Assembly (NCBI GenBank): GCA_003221435.1
Contig: QHRS01000133.1
Location: forward strand, 1 to 10,859
Length of the DNA stretch: 10,859 nt
Source of the DNA: Candidatus Rokuibacteriota bacterium
GTDB taxonomy: Bacteria > Methylomirabilota > Methylomirabilia > Rokubacteriales > CSP1-6
Reading direction: 5' to 3'
Shown in pieces: positions 1 through 5,607 of the stretch (its first letter is position 1; each line of letters starts with the position of its first letter). Position numbers and translations under genes: made by a program. The notes under the pieces were generated by a model. The model did no database searches. It was given only the letters and a program-made list of their open reading frames with translations, and had not been told where the DNA came from.

Positions 1-234
1 GACCGCTAGCACCCGATCCGCCGTGATCAGATACTCCTTCGCAGATCCGTTCGAGATCCCAACGCCAATGGCCAACATATGCCCGAAGCGCTTCGCGGAC
101 GTCGCGGCGGCACGCAGCTCCGACGGCACGGTCTCGGGCACAACTGCACGCGGCGCCGTCACCGGTTTCCTCACGCAGGCGACGACACAGAGACAGGTCA
201 CCAACGCCAAACTGATCTCGCGTTTGCGCGTCAT
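1..234 (-). CDS. Lipoprotein of unknown function, N-terminal part (gene runs off the left edge)
   Basis: An open frame of 78 codons runs from an ATG at 234 down to base 1 with no stop. The Shine-Dalgarno is strong: GGGGAGGA (246 to 239, minus strand) ends 4 nt before the ATG. The product begins MTRKREISLALVTCLCVVAC, a charged n-region, a short hydrophobic stretch and a lipobox (V-V-A-C), so Cys20 would be lipidated and the protein anchored in the envelope. Residues 21-45 are Pro/Ala/Val-rich and look like a linker. Residues 50-78 (KRFGHMLAIGVGISNG and what follows) look like the start of a folded domain that I cannot assign. The gene lies 107 bp downstream of the selenoprotein gene on the same strand, so the two could share a transcript. 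The lipoprotein start is well supported; the function is unknown because the rest of the gene is missing. Confidence 0.75.
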   Translation of the reverse strand, partial: MTRKREISLALVTCLCVVACVRKPVTAPRAVVPETVPSELRAAATSAKRFGHMLAIGVGISNGSAKEYLITADRVLAV

Positions 235-341
235 CGAGTCCTCCCCTTGTATCTTTCCGTTCATCGGCAAGGTGGATGGAGCGGAGGCGGCCAGGTGCTC
301 GAGCCCGGCACGCGCGCGGGTCGACGCAACGCCTGCCCGCT

Positions 342-1469
342 TCATCCGGCGCTGGGCGGCATACCCTCCATCTCGACCCGCGGATAATACGGCGTGTCGC
401 CGAGCGCATCCACCGCGGCCCAGAACTCGGGCCCCGCGGCCTTGCCGCGCTCCTCCAGCTCCCAGGTCTGACGCTTGTAGTTCCAGCTCTCTGGGTGAAG
501 CCGTCGGGCCTCGGCGAAGTAGCTCAGCGCCGCCTCCCGGTGCCCCTGCTGGTGGAGGTGCTGGCCGAGTCGGAAGTTGGCTGCCGCCAGCGCGTGCTCC
601 TCGGTCGGCGCCCGCAGCCGCTCGCGCGCCGCGTCCGGTGACAGCGCGTGCCTGCTGGCGCCGCCCTTCATCGCCCAGTCACGGAGCGCATCGAGGTAGA
701 CCCTGCGCCTCAGTTGTTTGTCGGCGATCCCCTCCGGACTCAACTGGTAGGTCCGGCGGTCCATGTGACGCCGGAAGGCCTGGCTCGCCCCCGCCGATTC
801 CGTCGGCCGCACGATCCGCCCGGCCTCGTTGATCCACACGGCGCAGTTGACGTTGACCATCCCGTAGAGCTCGGCGACGAGGTGCCGCTCGTCGATCAGA
901 CACGGGTACGTGGGCGTGGCCGCCCGGATCCACTCCCCGGCGGTGGCGGCGCCGCCGGTCTCGAGGGCGACCGCGATCACGACGAAGTTCCTGTCCTTCA
1001 GTTCCTCGTACAGTCCCTGCCAGACCGGCAGGTCGAAACGGCAGCCTCACCAGGAGGCCCAGGACACCAGGAAGACCTTCTTCCCTCGGTAATCGGAGAG
1101 CGAGTGCAAGCGGCCATCGAGGTCGGGAAGGGTGAAGTCAGGCGCCTCGAGCGACGACAGCCCGCTCGCGCGCGCGCGCGCCGCCTCGCCGAAAAACCAG
1201 ACCGCGCGAGCAGCATCGTGGACGACCGGCTGCCCGAGTAACCGGCCAAGCGCGGTCAAGTTGAGCCGCGTTCCACCATCGCGCACGAATTCTGCTTCGC
1301 GTCCCGCGGGAATCGGCACGCAGAGATCGCCGAGACACGCGCCTTGAGGGCGCAGCTCCCAGCCCGTCGCCGTCTTCAGCTCGTCGAGCGAGAGCCACAG
1401 GTCGTCCCCGTCGACTGCGGCGCGGCTGATCTGCGCCGGCTGTTCCCTGTAAATGAGTGTGCCATGCAT
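342..1469 (-). CDS. ResA/TlpA-like thioredoxin-fold selenoprotein (WASW-Sec-GC motif), TGA at 1047-1049 read as selenocysteine
   Basis: Two open stretches, 1469-1050 and 1046-342, share one frame and are separated by a single TGA; read through, they give 375 aa. Residues 1-100 form a separate N-terminal domain (LWLSLDELKTATGWEL, Cys45 and Cys50). Residues 108-235 are a redoxin/TlpA domain: APDFTLPDLDGR, then VSWASW-Sec141-G-C143-R-F-D-L-P, then FVVIAVALE, YPCLIDERH and a Gly-Met-Val-Asn-Val strand. The TGA falls on the first redox cysteine of the family, and sequence typical of the family continues for 234 residues after it. The C-terminal part (about 265-375) looks TPR-like (FRLGQHLHQQGHREAALSYF). 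The ATG at 1469 has GGGAG upstream with good spacing. No signal peptide is visible, so the protein may be cytoplasmic. The likely role is thiol/selenol redox chemistry; the substrate is unknown. The alternative, a nonsense mutation, is disfavoured by the hairpin after the TGA. SelB, SelA and SelC are not in the window. Confidence 0.85.
1016..1049 (-). promoter_or_regulatory. Putative bacterial SECIS element, with the UGA codon it serves
   Basis: On the minus strand the UGA (1049-1047) is followed by 14 nt and then a perfect hairpin at 1032-1016: 6-bp stem CCUGCC/GGCAGG closing the loop GGUCU. The loop's first G is 21 nt after the UGA, within the spacing usual for bacterial SECIS elements. The conserved feature of these elements is a G-containing apical loop (GGU) recognised by SelB. 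From memory, the E. coli fdhF element also has GGUCU in its apical loop, in a minihelix of the same 17-nt size. The hairpin lies wholly within codons that read RFDLPVWQGL after the Sec-Gly-Cys, so it is constrained by both protein and RNA. Confidence 0.75.
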
Positions 1470-1514
1470 GGAGATCTCCCAATGACCGAGGATCGAAGCG
1501 ACCTGCTCGCGGAG

Positions 1515-1545
1515 ACTATCGTGCCGCGAATCCGGGGCTTGTCAA
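1515..1545 (-). promoter_or_regulatory. Candidate promoter of the selenoprotein gene
   Basis: On the minus strand a perfect -35 box TTGACA (1545-1540) is followed after 19 nt by GATAGT (1520-1515), which matches 4 of 6 bases of TATAAT. Transcription would begin near 1508, about 40 nt upstream of the ATG at 1469. The 19-nt spacer is longer than the usual 17. The same 113-bp divergent region must also hold the amidohydrolase promoter, and the two would overlap back to back. This is consensus matching by eye only. Confidence 0.35.
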
Positions 1546-1582
1546 GGCGGGTCGCGGGAGGTGTGCTAGGCTTGGACCCGAC

Positions 1583-2434
1583 TTGAGAACGCTCGGGGCA
1601 CTTCTCGCGCCGCTGCTGCTCGCGCTTCCGGCGTATGCGGCGGACTACACGGGGCCGCTGGTCGACGCCCACTCACACCTTCCAGGCGCAACCGCGATCG
1701 ATTCGTACGCCGCCGCCATGAAGCGGCACAACGTCTCGAAGGTGCTGCTGCTCGGCGTCGGCGGCGTGCAGAAGGACGACGCGGCCTGGATCACCGCCGC
1801 CGCGCAGAAGCACCCGGACCGGGTGCTGCCCGGGCTGCCGCTCCCCGACCCGACGGCGGACGCGGCCGCGACGCGGCTCGAGGCCGAACTGCGGGGTGGG
1901 CGCTACCGCGCGGTCGGCGAGGTCCACCTGCGTCAGGTCAGCCGGAGCATCGACCGCGACCCGGACGACGCGGCGCTCGGTCGCGTGCTCGATATGGTCG
2001 CCAGACACCGCGTGCCGCTGGTCGTCCACTTCGAGCTGGCCGGCGCACCCATCGACGCGTTTGGTCGGGCGCTCGAGAAGCATCCGAACGCGACCGTCGT
2101 CCTGGCCCACGCGGGCGGAGGCCCGCCGGACCGCCTCCGGGCGCTGCTCGCCCAGCATCCGAACCTGATGGTGGACCTGTCGGGGATGCACTTCCAGCGC
2201 ACCCCGGCCCTCGCGACCGAAACGGGCCCGCTCGACCCGAAGTGGATGTCGCTCATCAAGAAGATGCCGGACCGCTTCGTCATGGGCCTCGACGTCTGGG
2301 CTCCACGGCTCTTCGAGCCCGCGATGCTCGACCGGCTGATGAAGTGGACGCGTCGCGTGCTGGGCGAGTTGCCCCCCGACGTGGCGGAGCAGGTGGCATA
2401 CCGGAACGCCGCGAAGCTCTACCGGCTCGACTAG
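1583..2434 (+). CDS. Secreted amidohydrolase-2 family metal-dependent hydrolase
   Basis: This 283-aa TIM-barrel hydrolase has the amidohydrolase-2 (PF04909-type) metal-ligand pattern. H30 and H32 lie in VDAHSHL, H149 in PLVVHFEL, H176 in VVLAHAGGG and D237 in MGLDVW; E113 in VGEVHL is a further candidate ligand. I chose the TTG at 1583 because it gives a clean signal peptide, MRTLGALLAPLLLALPAYA, with cleavage before ADYTG, so the protein is probably periplasmic. The longer reading frame from 1457 has a non-coding-looking N-terminus and overlaps the divergent gene. No good ribosome-binding site precedes the TTG (GGGAGG at 1556-1561 is too far). An extended -10-like TGCTAGGCT at 1564-1572 would give an almost leaderless mRNA. 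The reaction is hydrolysis or decarboxylation of a small molecule; the substrate cannot be told. The family call is firm; the start is less so. Confidence 0.85.
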   Translation: MRTLGALLAPLLLALPAYAADYTGPLVDAHSHLPGATAIDSYAAAMKRHNVSKVLLLGVGGVQKDDAAWITAAAQKHPDRVLPGLPLPDPTADAAATRLEAELRGGRYRAVGEVHLRQVSRSIDRDPDDAALGRVLDMVARHRVPLVVHFELAGAPIDAFGRALEKHPNATVVLAHAGGGPPDRLRALLAQHPNLMVDLSGMHFQRTPALATETGPLDPKWMSLIKKMPDRFVMGLDVWAPRLFEPAMLDRLMKWTRRVLGELPPDVAEQVAYRNAAKLYRLD

Positions 2435-2471
2435 TGTCGTTCCAATTTACTTCGCCATACTTCGTTGACCA

Positions 2472-2500
2472 TCGAAGGGGGCCTCGACGGCCCCCTCCGA
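2472..2500 (+). terminator. Strong GC hairpin downstream of the amidohydrolase gene, candidate terminator
   Basis: GGGGGCC (2477-2483) pairs perfectly with GGCCCCC (2489-2495) around the loop TCGAC. The helix extends outward with A-T, one A.C mismatch and then G-C, C-G, T-A, for 11 pairs in 29 nt. It begins 38 bp after the hydrolase stop. No T-tract follows, so it is not a classical intrinsic terminator. It could also be the first hairpin of the structured repeat-like element that follows. Confidence 0.45.
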
Positions 2501-2530
2501 GCCTCCCCCAAGGGACCGATGGCGCCGTTT

Positions 2531-2609
2531 GTTCGAGTGGTCGCCTGCGCGGTGCGGGGCCCCAGCCCCGCGAACCGCTCGGCTCCCCAAACTGGGCCGG
2601 CGCTCGAAC
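2531..2609 (+). other. Structured intergenic element: three-way-junction-like fold
   Basis: The outer arms GTTCGAG (2531-2537) and CTCGAAC (2603-2609) are a perfect 7-bp inverted repeat. Inside, 2549-2578 forms a long hairpin: GCGGT and GCGGGGC pair with GCCCCGC and ACCGC, with loop CCCA and a 2-nt GA bulge (12 pairs). A second small hairpin spans 2580-2599 (CGG/CCG and CCCA/TGGG, loop AAC). The remainder of 2435-2794 shows no convincing coding sequence. Overall size and the 7-bp closing stem recall a tRNA, but there is no T-loop, anticodon arm or CCA end. It could be a dispersed palindromic repeat or a small RNA; the function is unknown. Confidence 0.45.
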
Positions 2610-2794
2610 TTGGGTTCTCCGACTCGTTCTCGGTCGTCGGCGATCATTGATCCGCGTGGTGACCGTGGGCGAGACGACGCGCGAGCCCGCGTACGCTCCG
2701 GTCGCCTCCTCCCTCGGGCCTCGCCTGGCTCGCAACTTGGAACGGCACCAGCGGCCCAAGTCGCATTAGCGGGAACTCGTTGGGACCGGCTCGA

Positions 2795-3595
2795 GTGATC
2801 CGGCTCGCGACCGCGGAGGACCGCGCGGCGATCGTCGAGTTCTGCCGCGCGACCTGGGGACCGGGCACCGAGGATTACATCGAGCGCGTCATCGACCGCT
2901 GGATTGCCGGGGTCGACGGCGCGTTAGCGGTGGTGGACCTCGGCGGCCGAGCGGTCGCGTGCTGCTACGTCCGCTTCATGTCCCCTCGCGAGGCCTTCCT
3001 CGCCGGCATGCGGGTCGACCCGGCCCACCGGCGCGCTGGCTTCTCGCTCGCGTTAACGGAGTACTGCCTTCGGCACGCGGCGAGCCACCGACGGTCCGTC
3101 GCAAGAACCATCATCGGCTGGAACAACTCGCCCGCGCTCGGCGCCATCGCCCGGGCGGGATTCAATCGGGTGGGATCGATGACGCTGTGGGAGCGCTCGA
3201 CCGAAGACCCGCCCGCGCCGCCCGATGTCGCGGCAGAGTCGGCCCAGCCCTCGCCGCATCCCTCACCGGGTGAATTGTGGGCGGTCGGGTGGGCGGTGCG
3301 TGAGCTGACAGACGAGGACATCAGGGAGCGCACCGAGAGCGGCTGGGCGGTGCGGCGCGACGGCGGGGTCGCGCTGCTCCGGCCCGGAGAAGACCATGTG
3401 TGGCTCGGTTGGCTGGCGGGACCGGCTGCCGCGCGGGCGTGGCTGGCCCGCGCCGCTGTTCGGGTTGCGACCAACGCGGGGTCCCCACGCTGCCGCGCCC
3501 TGCTGGCCGGCGACGCTGCGACCGCGCAGGCGCTCGAGGCCGCGGGCTTCACCCGGGGGCTCGAGTACCTCATCTACGAACGGAGCACACGATGA
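2795..3595 (+). CDS. GNAT-family N-acetyltransferase-like protein, probably two fused GNAT halves
   Basis: The 266-aa product starts MIRLATAEDRAAIVEFC, the usual first strand and helix of a GNAT fold. The acetyl-CoA pyrophosphate-binding motif is at residues 73-85 (RVDPAHRRAGFSL), where R79-x-x-G82-x-S84 has Ser at the usual Gly/Ala. Motif B follows (GWNNSPALGAIARAGF, 108-123). After a Pro-rich linker (about 137-155) the C-terminal half ends ATAQALEAAGFTRGLEYLIYER, which looks like the end of a second, degenerate GNAT domain. I chose GTG at 2795 because it gives the normal family start; TTG at 2780 is the upstream alternative. It would acetylate a small molecule or a protein amine, but the substrate is unknown. 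Its stop overlaps the next ATG (ATGA), so it is translationally coupled to the TPR lipoprotein. Confidence 0.8.
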   Translation: MIRLATAEDRAAIVEFCRATWGPGTEDYIERVIDRWIAGVDGALAVVDLGGRAVACCYVRFMSPREAFLAGMRVDPAHRRAGFSLALTEYCLRHAASHRRSVARTIIGWNNSPALGAIARAGFNRVGSMTLWERSTEDPPAPPDVAAESAQPSPHPSPGELWAVGWAVRELTDEDIRERTESGWAVRRDGGVALLRPGEDHVWLGWLAGPAAARAWLARAAVRVATNAGSPRCRALLAGDAATAQALEAAGFTRGLEYLIYERSTR

Positions 3596-4455
3596 CCTCG
3601 CGGACCGCGCCCGGCCTCGGTATCCCGGGCTGGCTTCTCTGGACGGCCGATCAGCTCCGCGCGGATCCGCTGATGCGATACCTACTCGTCGCGACATGCC
3701 TCATCGGTGTCGCCGGATGCATGCCGCTGAATCCACGCGCGGCGGCGCCGGCTATGCCTGAAGCGCAGAGCTCCATCACCCGCGAGCAGGCCGCGGCCGA
3801 GCTCGTCACCGCGCGGGCGCTCATCGTCACCTACGACTACGCGAAGGCGCGCGGTCATGTCACGCCCGTGATCGCCGACGCCGAGCGCTGGGGCTGGCTC
3901 GACGTCGAGTCGGACGCCCATTTCCTGCTCGGCGAGCTGTTCGACCGCGAGCGGAAGTCGCGCGAGGCCGCCGACGCCTATGCGCGAGCCTACGACGCGA
4001 GCCGGCGGCTCAACGACCGGGTCCGCGGGCTCCGTACGCTCAACGCGCTCACCAACGCGCTTCTCGACCGGGGGGCGCTCGACAAGGCGAGGGAGACCGC
4101 CGCCGAGGCCTACCGGCTGGCGCTCCGCGACAACGACGTGGCCGCGCAGGCCACGGCGCAGAACAACCTGGCGGAGGCGGACCGGCTCGCGGGTCGGCTG
4201 GCGGCCGCGCGCGAGGGCTACGAGCGCGCGCTCAGCCTCGCCCGCCAGACCGACAGCCGCGCCGCGGTGGCGTCAATCTTGCTCAACCTCGGTGTGACCG
4301 AACGCCGGGCCGGGCGGCTCGCCAAGGCGCGGGCGCGCTTCGCCGAGGCGCGCGAGCTGGCCCGCGGCCTCGACGACGCGCGCGGCGGCGCGTACGCAGA
4401 GTGGAATCTCGAGCAGATCGACGCCGAGATTCAGAAGCAGGGGGGAACCCGGTGA
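3592..4455 (+). CDS. TPR-repeat lipoprotein
   Basis: The 287-aa product from ATG 3592 contains a lipoprotein signal beginning at Met28 (MRYLLVATCLIGVAGC), with lipobox V-A-G-C and Cys43. Two starts compete. ATG 3592 has GGAG 6 nt upstream and overlaps the GNAT stop by 4 bases. ATG 3673 would give a standard short signal peptide but has no clear Shine-Dalgarno. I kept 3592; the mature protein is the same. Residues about 75-275 form helical TPR units of roughly 40 residues, of the kind that carry protein-protein contacts (DAHFLLGELFDRERKSREAA, AQNNLAEADRLAGRLAAARE, SILLNLGVTERRAGRLAKAR). It probably acts as an envelope-anchored scaffold. Its stop overlaps the GTG of the LLM gene, so the three genes 2795-5459 form an operon. 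The partner is unknown. Confidence 0.85.
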   Translation: MTSRTAPGLGIPGWLLWTADQLRADPLMRYLLVATCLIGVAGCMPLNPRAAAPAMPEAQSSITREQAAAELVTARALIVTYDYAKARGHVTPVIADAERWGWLDVESDAHFLLGELFDRERKSREAADAYARAYDASRRLNDRVRGLRTLNALTNALLDRGALDKARETAAEAYRLALRDNDVAAQATAQNNLAEADRLAGRLAAAREGYERALSLARQTDSRAAVASILLNLGVTERRAGRLAKARARFAEARELARGLDDARGGAYAEWNLEQIDAEIQKQGGTR

Positions 4456-5459
4456 AGCTCGACGTCGGCATGCTCACGCACGACCTCGGGACGATCCCCG
4501 ACTACGCGCGCCGGGTCGAGGCGCTCGGCTTCGATTGCCTGTGGTCGTCCGAGACGCAGCACGACCCGTTTCTGCCGCTGGCCGTCGCGGCGACGGCCAC
4601 GTCGACGATCAAGCTCGGCACCGCGATCGCCGTCCTCTTCCCGCGGAGCCCGATGGTGCTCGCGCACATCTCGTGGGACCTGCAGAAGGCCTCGGGCGGC
4701 CGCTTCATCCTCGGGCTCGGCACGCAGGTCAAGGGGCACAACGAGCGGCGGTTCTCGGTGAGATTCGAATCGCCAGGGCCGAAGCTTCGCGAGGCCGTGC
4801 TCGCCCTGCGTGCGATCTGGGACACCTGGCAGAACGGGACCCCGGCGCTGGCGGCCGGACCCGAAACAAAGGTTCCCCAGCCGGCAGCGTCCGCCAGGCT
4901 TCTTTTTAGGCAGATCCCGATCTACGTGGCCGGCGTCAATCGGTACATCTGCCGGATCGCCGGCGAGGTCTGCGACGGCCTGCACGTGCACCCGTTCAAC
5001 AGCCCGAAGTATCTGCGCGAGTACGTGCGTCCGGCCGTGACGGAGGGCCTGCAGAAAGCCCGCCGCTCGCAGGCCGACTTCACCTACACCACGTCGACGT
5101 TCGCGGTGGTCGGCGACACCGAGCAGGAGCTGGAGCACAGCCGGCAGTCGGTCAAGCAGCAGATCGCGTTTTACGCGTCGACACGGACCTACGAGCCCGT
5201 CCTCGCCGCCCACGGCTGGCAGGACATCGTCCCGCACCTCCACCGCAAGTCGATCGAGGGCGACTGGCAGGGCATGGCCGACCTGATCACGGACGAGATG
5301 GTGGACACCTACGCGGTCACCGGGAGCTACAGTACGATCGGGGCCAAGATCCGGGAGCGCTACGCGGCCCTGCTCGATCGCACCGCCCTCTACCAGCCGT
5401 ATCAGCCCGGCCTCGACGATCCCCGGTTGCCGAGACTCGTCAAGGAGTTCAACGGCTAG
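4452..5459 (+). CDS. LLM-class F420-type oxidoreductase (TIGR03617-like) with a repeat embedded in the frame
   Basis: This 335-aa protein belongs to the bacterial luciferase-like (LLM) flavin/F420 oxidoreductases. The start MKLDVGMLTHDLGTIPDYAR, SSETQHDPFLPLAVAA, GTAIAVLFPRSPMVLAH, GGRFILGLGTQVKGHNERRF, AGEVCDGLHVHPF and FYASTRTYEPVLAAHGW all fit the family I know as TIGR03617. GTG 4452 was chosen because GGGGGAA precedes it and it overlaps the TPR gene stop (GTGA). Residues P137-Q154 are encoded by a 54-nt repeat (4860-4913) that recurs downstream of the gene. In relatives, as I remember them, this position holds a conserved loop of similar length containing a TLMTPFF-type motif, which is missing here. 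The enzyme may therefore be altered or inactive, or the assembly may be chimeric at this point. The likely chemistry is a hydride transfer using F420 or FMN; the substrate is unknown. Confidence 0.85.
   Translation: MKLDVGMLTHDLGTIPDYARRVEALGFDCLWSSETQHDPFLPLAVAATATSTIKLGTAIAVLFPRSPMVLAHISWDLQKASGGRFILGLGTQVKGHNERRFSVRFESPGPKLREAVLALRAIWDTWQNGTPALAAGPETKVPQPAASARLLFRQIPIYVAGVNRYICRIAGEVCDGLHVHPFNSPKYLREYVRPAVTEGLQKARRSQADFTYTTSTFAVVGDTEQELEHSRQSVKQQIAFYASTRTYEPVLAAHGWQDIVPHLHRKSIEGDWQGMADLITDEMVDTYAVTGSYSTIGAKIRERYAALLDRTALYQPYQPGLDDPRLPRLVKEFNG
4860..4923 (+). repeat. Dispersed short repeat, copy 1, inside the LLM oxidoreductase gene
   Basis: The core is 4860-4913 (54 nt), starting exactly on a codon boundary and read without a stop as P137 to Q154 of the oxidoreductase. 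It matches copy 2 (5481 onward) at 52 of 54 bases plus one extra T. The match to copy 2 continues as GATCCCGATCT to 4923. The run CTTCTTTTTAGGCAG is conspicuously T-rich in this GC-rich gene. GCCGGC (4880-4885) can pair with GCC-a-GGC (4893-4899), a 6-bp stem with one bulge. Confidence 0.8.
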
Positions 5460-5480
5460 GCGGATTCTAACCTGAAGTGG

Positions 5481-5563
5481 CCCGAAACAAAGCTTCCCCA
5501 GCCGGCAGCGTCCGCAAGGCTTCTTTTTTAGGCAGAGGCTTCTTTTTAGGCAGATCTCGATCT
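5481..5563 (+). repeat. Dispersed short repeat, copy 2, with its 3' end duplicated in tandem
   Basis: It starts 21 bp after the LLM stop codon. The first unit (5481-5535) matches copy 1 except for two substitutions and one additional T. Its tail AGGCTTCTTTTTTAGGCAG (5517-5535) is followed at once by a second tail AGGCTTCTTTTTAGGCAG (5536-5553) and GATCTCGATCT. From 5536 to 5563 it matches copy 1 (4896-4923) at 27 of 28 bases. It fills most of the 148-bp gap before the next gene. Confidence 0.8.
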
Positions 5564-5591
5564 TGTCTGGGGAGACGGCTTGCGCTAGTGT
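5563..5591 (+). promoter_or_regulatory. Candidate promoter of the 5608 lipoprotein gene
   Basis: TTGTCT (5563-5568) and TAGTGT (5586-5591) are separated by exactly 17 nt. Both are partial matches to TTGACA and TATAAT. The -35 box begins on the last base of repeat copy 2. Transcription would start near 5598, leaving only a very short leader before the ATG at 5608, which weakens the call. Confidence 0.28.
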
Positions 5592-5607
5592 CGCGCCGGA
5601 GCGGGCG

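Noticed and set aside
23..832. 269-codon plus-strand frame at the left edge
   Set aside because: Arg/Ala/Pro/Ser-rich with no motif. The minus strand of the same region encodes the lipoprotein start and the selenoprotein C-terminus.
1047..1469. Reading the TGA at 1047 as the true end of a short 140-aa protein
   Set aside because: The product would stop at the active-site residue, and the same frame continues with thioredoxin-fold sequence. The hairpin supports recoding instead.
1470..1479. Palindrome GGAGATCTCC overlapping the selenoprotein Shine-Dalgarno as an operator
   Set aside because: It is a single 10-bp palindrome explained by the ribosome-binding site plus a chance BglII-like core; no second copy is seen.
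2531..2609. A tRNA gene, suggested by the 79-nt length and 7-bp closing stem
   Set aside because: No T-loop consensus, no anticodon arm of the right size, no D-arm and no CCA end.
4860..5563. The two repeat copies as attachment sites of an integrated element
   Set aside because: The DNA between them is just the 3' half of the LLM gene, with no integrase or cargo.
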